NCBI GenBank assembly: GCA_003134765.1
Contig: PLCM01000018.1
Span: 99,465-163,464 of the forward strand
Reading direction: 5' to 3'
DNA from: Spartobacteria bacterium
GTDB taxonomy: Bacteria; Verrucomicrobiota; Verrucomicrobiia; Chthoniobacterales; UBA10450
DNA: 64,000 bases
The position numbers and the translations under genes were made by a program. This document shows positions 53,602-62,995 of this stretch, one piece after another. Under the pieces are notes generated by a model. The model saw only the letters and a list, made by a program, of their open reading frames with translations. It had not been told where the DNA came from and did no database searches. How positions within the stretch are numbered: the stretch's first letter is position 1; each line of letters starts with the position of its first letter.

Positions 53602-54095
53602 CTTTCGATCAGGCGCGGCGCCGCGAGGACGAGCTGCGCATCGCCGACGGTGATCGTTCCATCGGAGAGAATTTGCGCCCGCAATCCTCCCCGGCCTTCG
53701 AGGAACTTTTCAGTGCCGGGAACCACCGCCTGATCGAGCCAGTAGCAGGGACTACAATGCGCCGTGCCGCGCAGCCGAACGCCCTGGATGGAAAATTCCT
53801 TGCCAATCAACTCATTCAGATCGATGCCGGAAACGATGACATTTCGGCGGAGCGCGCCGGGTGAGGCCTTGGTCAGGCGAAAATGCCGGGTTAATTCCTC
53901 GAAAACTTCGAAAGAAAAAAACGTGATCTGTCCCTTGTAGTCGTCCCGGTAATCGTAAAAACGATCGCCGCGAATTCCGTGGCCGGCGACACATTCGATC
54001 GCCGGCACCTCGACCGGGGGGTGATCGCCCGGCGCCTGACCGTGGTGGCCAAAGTAATTGTGGCCGGAAGAAACAAAGATTTGGCGGATCAGCAT
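53598..54095 (-). CDS. MOSC-domain protein
   Basis: 165 residues with the MOSC fold pattern: VSSGHNYFG at the N-terminus, VAGHGIRGDRFYDYRDDYKG, LRRNVIVSGIDLNELIGKEF and GTAHCSPCYWLDQAV containing the Cys expected to bind a sulfur or molybdenum-cofactor ligand. It may handle molybdopterin or sulfur-carrier chemistry. It is convergent with, and overlaps by four bases, the dehydrogenase gene. DUF721 and rpoN lie upstream on the same strand. Confidence 0.85.
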   Translation of the reverse strand: MLIRQIFVSSGHNYFGHHGQAPGDHPPVEVPAIECVAGHGIRGDRFYDYRDDYKGQITFFSFEVFEELTRHFRLTKASPGALRRNVIVSGIDLNELIGKEFSIQGVRLRGTAHCSPCYWLDQAVVPGTEKFLEGRGGLRAQILSDGTITVGDAQLVLAAPRLIES

Positions 54096-54110
54096 CGCGA
54101 CAGCGAGAAA

Positions 54111-54470
54111 CTAACCGACGCGGAAACGAATTTCGCGGATGATTTTCGTCCCGAAGCGCTGCTTCAACTTGCGGAGGATGTCGGCTTTCGAAATCTGCTC
54201 GAACTGGTAATGGAGCGCCGGTTGCAGCACCCGCACCGAAAGAATCCCGGCCCGCAAGCTCACGGGTGCGGAGTGGGCCGCGATGAAATCGCCGACGATC
54301 TGCTTCCATGCATCAATCACCTCACCCTCGCGCAACCGCTCGCTCAGGCCGAGTTGTTGCATCAACTTCGGTAGCAAATCGCCCGGCGCCTGCCAGCGGT
54401 CCGGGCGCATCTTATTCGCCGGAAGTCCGCGCCATTCGGCGACGACGGCAGCGCGCAGCGATGCGTTCAT
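54111..54470 (-). CDS. DUF721 (DciA-like) protein
   Basis: 119 residues. The family pattern is seen in LPKLMQQLGLSERLREGEVIDAWKQIVG and the C-terminal block RAGILSVRVLQPALHYQFEQ. Some DUF721 proteins (DciA) load the replicative helicase DnaB; others are uncharacterised, and this assignment is by family only. Start ATG at 54470, lying just downstream of a tandem-repeat leader; rpoN is the next gene upstream. Confidence 0.83.
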   Translation of the reverse strand: MNASLRAAVVAEWRGLPANKMRPDRWQAPGDLLPKLMQQLGLSERLREGEVIDAWKQIVGDFIAAHSAPVSLRAGILSVRVLQPALHYQFEQISKADILRKLKQRFGTKIIREIRFRVG

Positions 54471-54472
54471 TG

Positions 54473-54509
54473 GAGGAGTTGAGGAGTTGTAGCGTTGTAG
54501 CGTTGTAGC
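54473..54509. repeat. Short tandem repeats in the leader of DUF721
   Basis: GGAGGAGTTGAGGAGTT (54473-54489) is followed by three exact GTTGTAGC octamers (54486-54509). They lie between rpoN and DUF721; copy number would be expected to vary. Confidence 0.85.
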
Positions 54510-54551
54510 GGAAGACCGATGTAACGTTTCAACGCTTCACGCTGGAACGTC

Positions 54552-55976
54552 TCAATACTTCCGCCGCATGTTGCTCGGCAGAATGTTCAGTTCGGTGCGG
54601 TATTTCGCGACGGTGCGGCGCGCGATCGGAATTCCGCGCTCGCTCAGGATCTCGACGATCTCCTTGTCGCTCAAGGGGGAAGCGCCATTTTCGTTCTTCA
54701 CCAGGTCCATGATCGCTTCTTTCACGCTGGTGTTGCTCATCGATTCGCCGCTCGAGGTTTGATAGCCCGGCGTGAAGAAATATTTCATTTCGAACACACC
54801 CTGCGGGGTCGACATGTATTTGCCGGAGATGGCGCGGCTGACGGTGGTCTCGTGGACTCCGACGATGTCGGCGATCTGCACCATCGTCATCGGTTTCAGA
54901 TGCGCGGTGCCGTGATCGAGGAATTCGCGCTGCCGCTTCACGATCTCGTGCGCAATGTTCGAAATGGTCTGCTGCCGTTGGTGGATCGATTTGATCAGGA
55001 ATTTTCCGCTCCGGATTTTGTCGCGGATATAGTCCTTCACTTCGCTGCCGTTGCCATCCTGCGACATGATGTCCTTGTAGGTGTTGCTGATGCGCAGGTG
55101 CGGGATTTGTTCGCCGTTGAGAATGACCTGATATTCGCCATCGATCTTCTCGACCGTGACATCGGGGAGGACGTAGTTCTGGGGCGCGGCGGCGAAAATC
55201 TGGCCCGGCCGCGGATCGAGCTGGGCGATGTTGTTCGCGCATTTTTGGACCTGCTCGACGCCGATGCCCATCCGGCGCGCGATTTCCGGAAAGCGCCGTT
55301 TCCCCAGGTCGGCCATGTGATCCTGGATGATTTTATATTCCAGGCTGCTTCCTTTTCCTTCGCGCTTGAGTTGAATCAGGAGGCACTCCCGTAGATCGCG
55401 GGCGCCGACGCCCGGCGGATAAAAGCTTTGGACCAGCAACAGCATTGTCTCGAAATCTTCCTGGGCGATGCCGGTGTTGAGCGCCATGTCCTCGGGAGTG
55501 ACCTGGAGGAAGCCGTTGTCGTCGATGTTGCCGATGATGAGCTCGGCTGTTTTGCGATCGTCGGCGTCGAGCGGAGCCTGGTTGAGCTGGCCCATCAGGT
55601 GTTGCTGCAACGTTTCCTGGGTCGCGATCGAATCGAAGAAGAACTGGCGTTTTTCTTCGTCGTCCTGCGACCGGGCGCTGTAACTGCCGGACTGCGCCAT
55701 ATAATCTCGCCATTCGTCATCCAGCTTGGCGAGCTGATCGAATTCCGCCTTGAATTCTTCGTCGGCGGCCGCCGGGGTGGGAGGTTCCTCCGTGCCGTCT
55801 GCGTTCGGTTCGGTCGCGAGTTCTTCCAGCACCGGATTGGTTTCCATCTCCTGCTGGACGAGATTGCGCAGCTCGAGGAGGGGCGCCTGAAGGATCAGCA
55901 GGCTCTGTTGAAGCTGGGGCGCAAGAACCTGCTGGAGCGAGAGGTTTTGCGATTGATGCATCCCGGGGCCGGCCAT
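54552..55976 (-). CDS. rpoN: RNA polymerase sigma-54 factor
   Basis: Alternative sigma factor needing an AAA+ activator. 474 residues: Gln-rich region I (LSLQQVLAPQLQQSLLILQA), acidic region II, the core-binding domain, and the DNA-binding C-terminus with MTMVQIADIVGVHETTVSRA and the RpoN box ARRTVAKYRTELNILPS near 455. Start ATG at 55976. Its partner activator is encoded at 56872-58242. Targets are likely elsewhere, apart from a possible site at 56060. Confidence 0.96.
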   Translation of the reverse strand: MAGPGMHQSQNLSLQQVLAPQLQQSLLILQAPLLELRNLVQQEMETNPVLEELATEPNADGTEEPPTPAAADEEFKAEFDQLAKLDDEWRDYMAQSGSYSARSQDDEEKRQFFFDSIATQETLQQHLMGQLNQAPLDADDRKTAELIIGNIDDNGFLQVTPEDMALNTGIAQEDFETMLLLVQSFYPPGVGARDLRECLLIQLKREGKGSSLEYKIIQDHMADLGKRRFPEIARRMGIGVEQVQKCANNIAQLDPRPGQIFAAAPQNYVLPDVTVEKIDGEYQVILNGEQIPHLRISNTYKDIMSQDGNGSEVKDYIRDKIRSGKFLIKSIHQRQQTISNIAHEIVKRQREFLDHGTAHLKPMTMVQIADIVGVHETTVSRAISGKYMSTPQGVFEMKYFFTPGYQTSSGESMSNTSVKEAIMDLVKNENGASPLSDKEIVEILSERGIPIARRTVAKYRTELNILPSNMRRKY

Positions 55977-56059
55977 GATCTCCGACGGTAGGCGTTGTTA
56001 GGGCCGAAAAGCAAGCAATTACCGCGCCCGTTCCCCTCGTGAAATGCCCGCTGCGGCCA

Positions 56060-56075
56060 GGGAATACGACTTGCT
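56060..56075 (+). promoter_or_regulatory. Possible sigma-54 promoter for the two small secreted proteins
   Basis: GGGAATA-N4-TTGCT at 56060-56075 has GG and GC elements spaced by exactly ten bases and the TTGCW -12 box, but the -24 box (consensus TGGCAC) matches weakly. The first small gene starts 27 bases downstream. It is suggestive only because rpoN and a sigma-54 activator flank the genes. Confidence 0.25.
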
Positions 56076-56101
56076 TTGAGAGGCGGTGTCGATTTGCTCC
56101 C

Positions 56102-56338
56102 ATGAAACGTTTATCAACTCTCAGCGCCGCTTTCCTGCTGGGCGCCATCCTGATCGCTCCGGCCGCGGAGCCTTCGAAGGAAACCGAGCGTGACCAGCAA
56201 CAGCTCGTCGCGCTCGCCAAGGAAGTTCAAGGTCAACAGACCGCCATTGCGGACAACCAGACAAAGATCGACGCCAAGATGACCGCGATCGCCGAAGCCC
56301 TGCGCCAGGCGAGAATTTTTACCAGTCGAGGGAGGTAA
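56102..56338 (+). CDS. Small secreted protein, unknown function
   Basis: 78 residues with a signal peptide (MKRLSTLSAAFLLGAILIAP, cleavage after about residue 22). The mature part is a 50-residue coiled-coil-like helix (QQQLVALAKEVQGQQTAIAD). The ATG at 56102 is chosen because the frame to 56039 is not signal-like. It is the first of a pair with the next gene; a possible sigma-54 box lies upstream. Confidence 0.7.
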   Translation: MKRLSTLSAAFLLGAILIAPAAEPSKETERDQQQLVALAKEVQGQQTAIADNQTKIDAKMTAIAEALRQARIFTSRGR

Positions 56339-56339
56339 T

Positions 56340-56627
56340 ATGCGCGCCTTAATTCTTTCCATTCTGGCGTCCGCGATTTTAGTGCAGAGCAGCGACGCGC
56401 AATCGCCCATGCCGGTGGTTGTTCCCGCGATGACTCCCGCGACAGCCGCCGTCAGCCCGGTGACGGCAGCCGTTACCACAACTTCAATCCAGACGACGAT
56501 CAAGGTTTTGCAGGCCGTGAAGGCTGCCAACGAGGAGATCCTCAAGCAGCAAGAGGCGACGTTGCAAAGGCTGGACGAAATGGAGAAAACGGCGGCGGAA
56601 ATCCGGATCTACAGCAAGCGAGGCTAA
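56340..56627 (+). CDS. Small secreted Ala/Thr-rich protein with C-terminal coiled coil
   Basis: 95 residues: signal peptide (MRALILSILASAILVQSSDA), a Pro/Ala/Val/Thr-rich stretch, then a helix with IKVLQAVKAANEEILKQQEA. The start is firmly set by GGAGG at 56331-56335. It begins one base after the previous gene's stop. Both C-termini end in similar basic segments (IFTSRGR, IRIYSKRG), which suggests that the pair are paralogues or partners. Confidence 0.78.
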   Translation: MRALILSILASAILVQSSDAQSPMPVVVPAMTPATAAVSPVTAAVTTTSIQTTIKVLQAVKAANEEILKQQEATLQRLDEMEKTAAEIRIYSKRG

Positions 56628-56663
56628 GCGCCATCGCCGCTCAGACCGGATAACGAACTCACT

Positions 56664-56842
56664 GTCATCCCGAGCCGCGCAGACGGCGAGGGACTCGCAA
56701 GCGGTCAATTTCTTCTCCGAAAGGAACCGCGTCCTCCGTGATCGCACGCGCGATCCTTGGCGACAGCCAGAGTTGCAATTGAGAGGTCCCTCCCTTCGGC
56801 TTCGCTCAGGGCAGGCTCGCGCTGCGCCAGCCTCGGGATGAC
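56664..56842. repeat. Type B palindromic repeat, largest copy
   Basis: Starts GTCATCCCGAGCCGCGCAGA and ends CAGCCTCGGGATGAC. The right half has an extra GGCTTCGCTCAGGGCAGG stretch compared with the 32047 copy. It lies between convergent genes. Confidence 0.85.
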
Positions 56843-56871
56843 AACGCCGGGCGTCGCCAAAACTTTGCGCC

Positions 56872-58242
<1,371 letters not shown>

Positions 58243-58298
58243 ACTCGCAGTGCGGAGAATATTTCAGAATTGAGAAAAGGAAAGCGAAATTGAGAAAC

Positions 58299-58490
58299 TC
58301 AACCACCATGTGCCTTCAAGAGGGTTTCCGCCGCATAGAGCAAGTCTTCATAACTCTTCGTTGAAGGACGATAGGCACCCAGGACTTTGCGAGCGCCTTC
58401 GACGACGCGTTCCGCCTGGACCTTGGCCTCGGCGAATTGATTTCGGCGAAAGAGGCTTGAGGCGAGGGCACCGTGCGAGTCGATCCGGCA
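58299..58490 (-). pseudogene. C-terminal remnant of a TPR-type protein
   Basis: On the minus strand one frame reads GALASSLFRRNQFAEAKVQA, then ERVVEGARKVLGAYRPSTKS and YEDLLYAAETLLKAHGG before a TGA (58299-58301), a helix-turn-helix pattern typical of the final tetratricopeptide repeat. No start codon or upstream TPR units exist in that frame before it enters the amidohydrolase gene. It is therefore probably a decayed tail. Confidence 0.6.
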
Positions 58491-58503
58491 ATGGCGAACT
58501 GAG

Positions 58504-59706
58504 TCAGGCCGCGCTCAGGATCTCGCCGTTCACCATCATCCAGGAAACGGTTTTCTCGAATCCGACGATATTCTCGAAAACGCCGGTGCCGGGCGAGATC
58601 GGCAGAGCGATGAGATCGGCGTAAGCACCGGGGCGAATACGTCCGAGCAAATTCCGCTGTCCAAACGCGTCCGCTCCATTCACCGTTGCGATCTCCACGG
58701 CCTGCTCTGGCGAAACGCCGGGTTCCTTGCGCAACAACTCCCGCATCTCCGCGAACAGGCTCAGGTTCGAGTTGCTCGCCAGACTGTCGGTGCCGAGACA
58801 GATATTGAAGCCCAGCGCGCGCAATCGCTCGAGAGCGAAAGGCGCGTGAGCGAAGAACCCGTGGCTGCGTGGACAGTGGGCGACGTGAAACTTTGGCGCG
58901 GTGGAGAGCAATTCAAAATCGCCGGCATCGATCTCATTCAGGTGCGCGATGATCCAGCGCGGGCCGATTGTTCGGGTTCGAATGAAAAGCGAAAGCGGTG
59001 TCTCCGCGCCGCAGTCATCCATCGGTCGACCGATTTCCTTGAGAAAAGAGAAGGCCGCGCCGTTCGCGTCCCGAAACATTTGCATTTCCTCGCGTGACTC
59101 CGCGAGATGCGTGGTCAACAGCACATTTTTCTGGCGCGATATCTCCTCGCACCGCGCATACAACCGCGCCGAGGCCGTGAAGGGTGCATGTGGCGCCAAC
59201 CCCCAGCGGGTCACAGACTTTAGGGATTCGACGGCGGCATCGGCGATTCGATCAGCCTGTTCGGGATTTCGCACATCTATCAGCTCGCCGAACCACCATG
59301 TTCTCAACGGCTCTTCGATGGTCTGAATGAGATCAGGGAATGCAGTGAGGTTGGCGATTGTCGTTGTTCCGAAACGCTGCGCCTCGGCGAATCCGGCGTT
59401 GATCGAATCGATGTAATCCTCCGCCGTGAGTTTCGCCTTCTCGGTGTTGATCGATCGGATCCAGTCGGCGAAAGAACGGAGCGGGGGAATTTTTCCGCGC
59501 AGCATTGTGTAGTCGAGATGGCAATGCGCGTTTATCAGGCCGGGCATCAGGATCTGATCGCCCAGGTCGAGGGTTTCACCGGATTGGTGTAATTTGATTT
59601 CGTCGAATCGGCCGACAGCCGTGATCTTGTCCCTGGAAATCGCCACGGCGCCGTTATCGATGGGCTCACCCTCCATCGGCACGACGATGCGCGACCGGAT
59701 GATCAT
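58504..59706 (-). CDS. Amidohydrolase (nucleoside deaminase/chlorohydrolase type)
   Basis: 400 residues, metal-dependent hydrolase of the MtaD/TrzA group. It has the N-terminal LMPGLINAHCHLDYTMLRG (H-x-H, about 62-80), GLAPHAPFTAS, a metal His in LLTTHLAESREE, HVAHCPRSHGFF, and the catalytic Asp in ICLGTDSLASNSNL. Relatives deaminate S-adenosylhomocysteine, methylthioadenosine or aminofutalosine (MqnX). The choice is not possible from sequence reading alone. The ATG at 59706 overlaps the upstream gene's stop. The longer ORF to 59910 is overlap. Confidence 0.85.
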   Translation of the reverse strand: MIIRSRIVVPMEGEPIDNGAVAISRDKITAVGRFDEIKLHQSGETLDLGDQILMPGLINAHCHLDYTMLRGKIPPLRSFADWIRSINTEKAKLTAEDYIDSINAGFAEAQRFGTTTIANLTAFPDLIQTIEEPLRTWWFGELIDVRNPEQADRIADAAVESLKSVTRWGLAPHAPFTASARLYARCEEISRQKNVLLTTHLAESREEMQMFRDANGAAFSFLKEIGRPMDDCGAETPLSLFIRTRTIGPRWIIAHLNEIDAGDFELLSTAPKFHVAHCPRSHGFFAHAPFALERLRALGFNICLGTDSLASNSNLSLFAEMRELLRKEPGVSPEQAVEIATVNGADAFGQRNLLGRIRPGAYADLIALPISPGTGVFENIVGFEKTVSWMMVNGEILSAA

Positions 59707-60353
59707 CGGCCGGCCTGGACGACGCGACGCGCTTCCGCGACGAGCAGATTGCACGCTTCCTGACAAAGCAACGGAATCACCGGCCCGCCCGCGCCGGCCT
59801 GATCGTGTCCTGGATCGAACTTTTCGGGCGGCAATTTCGTCGAGGGCAGGGTTCCGATTCTGTCTCGACGCCATAAGATTGCGCGAAGGCACCCACCGTC
59901 CGACCGGCAAAAATTGCCGATCAGTTCGTCGGATTCTTCCTCACTGATTTGGGCCGCGATCCGATACATCCCGGATTGCCGCTCGAGTGTTTCGCGAAAC
60001 GGTGTCGTGACAAGATCGCCGTTTTCGAAGGCAAAAAATGCCGCCAGCCGGCCGGGATAAAAATGATCCAGCGCCAGCCGGAGCTCTTCCAGGTCGGACA
60101 GACTCATTTTCCAGCCGTGCCGCAAATTCGGGGCCGTCTTCAGCGGGCGATAATTCTCGGCGTCGTCGAATCGTGCCAGCCTGTCGGCGTGCTCCGCTCC
60201 GGAGTGGATTGTAAGATCGGCGCGCCCGGCGTCGTCACGGTGCGACAGCAGAAATGTTCCATCGTCGAGGGATTCGATCGCGATCTGTCCGATGCAGCCC
60301 AGCCCCTTGACGGCCCAATCTCCGAGCGCGCGTTCCTGCGCGAGAGCTCTCAC
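59703..60353 (-). CDS. DR2241-like protein with four-cysteine motif
   Basis: 216 residues. The C-terminal part contains NFCRSDGGCLRAILWR and LLCQEACNLLVAEARR, a C-x6-C...C-x3-C pattern suited to one Fe-S cluster. The DR2241 protein of Deinococcus combines CbiX chelatase domains with a stabilising domain and a 4Fe-4S domain, and the operon here has the CbiX part as a separate gene. The GTG start overlaps the GAF gene stop (GTGA). The assignment is moderate and rests on recall of the family. Confidence 0.6.
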   Translation of the reverse strand: MRALAQERALGDWAVKGLGCIGQIAIESLDDGTFLLSHRDDAGRADLTIHSGAEHADRLARFDDAENYRPLKTAPNLRHGWKMSLSDLEELRLALDHFYPGRLAAFFAFENGDLVTTPFRETLERQSGMYRIAAQISEEESDELIGNFCRSDGGCLRAILWRRDRIGTLPSTKLPPEKFDPGHDQAGAGGPVIPLLCQEACNLLVAEARRVVQAGR

Positions 60354-60814
60354 TTCAAGGCGTGGGCAATCAGAAACGCTGTGTGCTCGAGGAAATCCCG
60401 ATCGTTCTCGGTAAACGCATTGATCTTCTCACTTTCGACGTCGATGAGTCCGACCACCTTGCTGGCTTCCGTAATCACCGGCACCACGATCTCCGATTGC
60501 GTGCTGCCAAACGTCGGTAGATAGCGCGGATCCTTGTGGACGTCCGCCACGATAACGGCCTGCTTCGATTCCAGGGCCGTGGCGGCCAGGCCCTGCGTGA
60601 TCGGGAACCGCGGATAGGCCGGCGGACATTTGCCGGTCTTGGCGACGATGACAAAATCGCCGCGGATGATTTTGTAAATGCCGACCCAGCGATAGTCGCA
60701 GGCGGCCCGAATCATCTCGGCCATGGTGCACAGGTGGTCGGGCTTCTTAGCCCCTGCCAGGACGAATGCGCCAAGTTCCTGCAGTCTTTTCCCGATCTCG
60801 CCCGTTGCTTCCAT
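60350..60814 (-). CDS. GAF-domain protein
   Basis: 154 residues of one GAF domain: RWVGIYKIIRGDFVIVAKTG, FPITQGLAATALESKQAVIV, VADVHKDPRYLP and SEIVVPVITEASKVVGLIDV. It is the size of free methionine-R-sulfoxide reductase but lacks the three catalytic cysteines at the expected positions, so a redox reductase role is unlikely. It may sense a small ligand for its operon. It starts 27 bases downstream of cbiX. Confidence 0.82.
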   Translation of the reverse strand: MEATGEIGKRLQELGAFVLAGAKKPDHLCTMAEMIRAACDYRWVGIYKIIRGDFVIVAKTGKCPPAYPRFPITQGLAATALESKQAVIVADVHKDPRYLPTFGSTQSEIVVPVITEASKVVGLIDVESEKINAFTENDRDFLEHTAFLIAHALK

Positions 60815-60841
60815 TTTTAACCGTAACTGCGTGGAGACGAT

Positions 60842-61648
60842 TTACGAAACTGATTGCGACACCTGCTTTCGCTGCGCCATGGCCTGTTCGATGATCACGT
60901 CAGCAAATCTGGAGTCGGTTCCTATCGCTGTCGAATAGAAGAGTGAGCGGCCTTGAATCTCCTGGGCTCCAGACTCCGCCCGCGCCTGGGCCGTCTCGAG
61001 GCCGAGCAAAACCGGAATGTCTTCGTAACTATGTAATCCGTCGGAAATGAAAAACGGGACGACCACGACATTGCGCGTTTCCGTCAGGTTCAACCAATCC
61101 GAGATCAGCGGCGGTTCTTCCATGTAGAGGTTGAGCACCGCGGCATAGAGGCCGCGCTGCCGGATCTTTTCGGCCTGCAATTTCGCAGCGATCGCGCTGT
61201 TGTCATTCAAGCTCGTCCCGTGCGCGACGATGAGGAGAGTCGCCTCACGTTCGGGGACGCCGGGTGCGACTTCCCGGGCGCGCTCCAGCAAGTATCCGGT
61301 CATGCTTTCGTGATTGCCGACTGGTTCGCAATATTTCCAGACCTGTCCGTTGGCCCGTCCGGTCTCCGGCCCACTCAGCTCGAGTTCGCGCGGAATCACC
61401 GTCCGGGTGAAATAACCTTCGCTGATGAAATTCGGCACCACGCAAACCTCGCGGATCGCGGGGTCGCGAAAGAAAAAGAGCGCGTCGCGCAGGCTGGGCT
61501 CTTCTTTCCAGAAACAGCAGGCGACGTCCGCGAAAATATGCCGCTGTCTGATTGTGGTCGCGTGCATGAGCGTCGGCATGCTGGAGAAGGGATTCACCGT
61601 CGAGCCGTGGCCCACGATGAGGAGTGCGGTGTCCAAGCTGTTTTCCAT
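60842..61648 (-). CDS. Sirohydrochlorin chelatase-like CbiX protein (double domain)
   Basis: 268 residues with two CbiX/SirB half-domains. The first begins TALLIVGHGSTVNPFSS (metal-binding His in GHGS), the second TLLIVAHGTSLNDNSAIAA. VVPNFISEGYFTRTVIPREL and VVPFFISDGLHSYEDIPVLL repeat the second family motif. The enzyme inserts Co or Fe into sirohydrochlorin for siroheme or B12, or the family member has another metal-chelating role. The ATG at 61648 (MENSLDTALL) excludes nine codons from a TTGGACG array. Confidence 0.85.
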   Translation of the reverse strand: MENSLDTALLIVGHGSTVNPFSSMPTLMHATTIRQRHIFADVACCFWKEEPSLRDALFFFRDPAIREVCVVPNFISEGYFTRTVIPRELELSGPETGRANGQVWKYCEPVGNHESMTGYLLERAREVAPGVPEREATLLIVAHGTSLNDNSAIAAKLQAEKIRQRGLYAAVLNLYMEEPPLISDWLNLTETRNVVVVPFFISDGLHSYEDIPVLLGLETAQARAESGAQEIQGRSLFYSTAIGTDSRFADVIIEQAMAQRKQVSQSVS

Positions 61649-61654
61649 GCCTGA

Positions 61655-61822
61655 AAGAAAACGTCCAACGTCCAACGTCCAACGTCCAACGCCGAATTAG
61701 GAGGGTCATCCTGAGCGGAACGCAGCGGAGTCGAAGGACCCCGCAGAGCGTCGTTCGTCATGCCACGGGATCCCTCGACTTCGCTCGGGATGACAGACCG
61801 GGTTGGCGTTGGACGTTTTCTT
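61655..61822. repeat. Composite element: inverted TTGGACG arrays flanking a nested type A repeat
   Basis: AAGAAAACGTCCAACG (61655-61670) and CGTTGGACGTTTTCTT (61807-61822) are perfect 16-bp inverted ends. The left side carries four CGTCCAA heptamers (61662-61689). A type A element (61705-61794, GTCATCCTGAGCGG...CGGGATGAC) lies between. The same heptamer array, in reverse, precedes purC at 35051. Confidence 0.85.
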
Positions 61823-61844
61823 CGGAATTCGCTAGACTAAGACC

Positions 61845-62891
61845 ATGCGCTTCCGCACTTACAAAAGCACCGGCCTTCTTGTCAGCGAGGTTGGCTTTGG
61901 TCTCTGGACGATCTCGACCGGGTGGTGGGGCCAGTTCACGGAAGGCGAAGCAATCGCGCTCATGCACAAGGCTTTCGATCTGGGCATCACCCTTTTCGAC
62001 GCGGCCGATACCTACGGCAACGGCCTCAGTGAAGAATTAATTGCGAAAGCGTTCCCGAAGCAACGCGATGAAATCGTTGTCGCAACTAAGATCGGGTACG
62101 ATTTTGTTGCCCACGGTGAATCCAGGGGGCGCGGTCAGCGGGAGATACCGCAGGATTTTTCGCCGGAGGCGATCGTCCGCGCCACGGAAGCGGCGCTCAA
62201 GCGACTGAAAACCGACCGGATCGATCTACTCCAGCTCCATAATATTCGGATGGAGCAGGTCTACGACGACGCAATCTGGACGACGCTCGAACGATTGAAA
62301 GCAGACGGCAAAATCCGCTATTACGGCATCGCGCTCGGCCCGGCCGTAGGCTGGCTTTATGAAGGGGTGAACTGCATCCGGGAGCGCAACGTGACCAGCG
62401 TTCAGCATATCTACAATCTGCTCGAACAACATCCCGGGCGCGCCATGCAGGACGCGGCAACCGAAGCGGGGAAAGACACGATGTTCCTGATTCGAGTGAC
62501 GCATTCCTCCGGCATGCTCGAAGGGAAATACACCGCTGAAACCGTTTTCCCGCCGAATGATCATCGGAATCATCGGCCGCGGAGTTGGTTGTTGAACGGT
62601 GTGAAGAAAATCGATCGACTCCGTTTTCTGGAAAATTCCGAGCGAACCCTGGGCCAGGCCGCGTTGCAGTGGTTACTCGCGGATCCTCGGGTGGCGTCGA
62701 CGTTGCCTAACATCTACGAAGAAGCGCAGCTCATCGAGTTTGCGAAAGCTCCCGAGTGTCCTCCGCTCACGAGCGACGAGATGGAGAAGATAGCCGAGCT
62801 TTACGACGAAAATTTCGGCGTCGAACGGGAGGAGCCGAAGTTCAAGGGGACGATGGAATTAGCGGAAGCCGCGCCAGCGGCCGCGATCTAG
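61845..62891 (+). CDS. Aldo/keto reductase
   Basis: NADPH-dependent oxidoreductase of 348 residues. The catalytic tetrad is visible: Asp and Tyr in LFDAADTYGNGLSEELI (about 45-60), Lys in IVVATKIGYD, His in LLQLHNIRMEQ. The cofactor block AALQWLLADPRVASTLPNI lies near 280. This resembles the YajO/YakC subfamily. The substrate is unknown. Start ATG at 61845; the preceding palindrome separates it from cbiX. Confidence 0.9.
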   Translation: MRFRTYKSTGLLVSEVGFGLWTISTGWWGQFTEGEAIALMHKAFDLGITLFDAADTYGNGLSEELIAKAFPKQRDEIVVATKIGYDFVAHGESRGRGQREIPQDFSPEAIVRATEAALKRLKTDRIDLLQLHNIRMEQVYDDAIWTTLERLKADGKIRYYGIALGPAVGWLYEGVNCIRERNVTSVQHIYNLLEQHPGRAMQDAATEAGKDTMFLIRVTHSSGMLEGKYTAETVFPPNDHRNHRPRSWLLNGVKKIDRLRFLENSERTLGQAALQWLLADPRVASTLPNIYEEAQLIEFAKAPECPPLTSDEMEKIAELYDENFGVEREEPKFKGTMELAEAAPAAAI

Positions 62892-62927
62892 AGCCACCGG
62901 CACGGGGGCGTGCCGGCTCCATTTTTT
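62891..62927. terminator. Rho-independent terminator after the aldo/keto reductase
   Basis: CCGGCACG and CGTGCCGG form an eight-base stem around a GGGG loop, flanked by GAGC/CTCC, and ATTTTTT follows on the plus strand. It terminates the plus-strand gene and lies in the convergent gap with the PBP2 gene. Confidence 0.8.
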
Positions 62928-62995
62928 CGCGCGCCAGCTCTCCCTGTGGAGATGGCCTGCCCTCAGGCCGTCAAGCTGACGCAGCATGGTGCTCC

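Noticed and set aside
58504-59910. Longer amidohydrolase start at 59910
   Set aside because: The extra 68 codons overlap the upstream gene in another frame and lack conservation; the ATG at 59706 overlaps that gene's stop as in a coupled operon.
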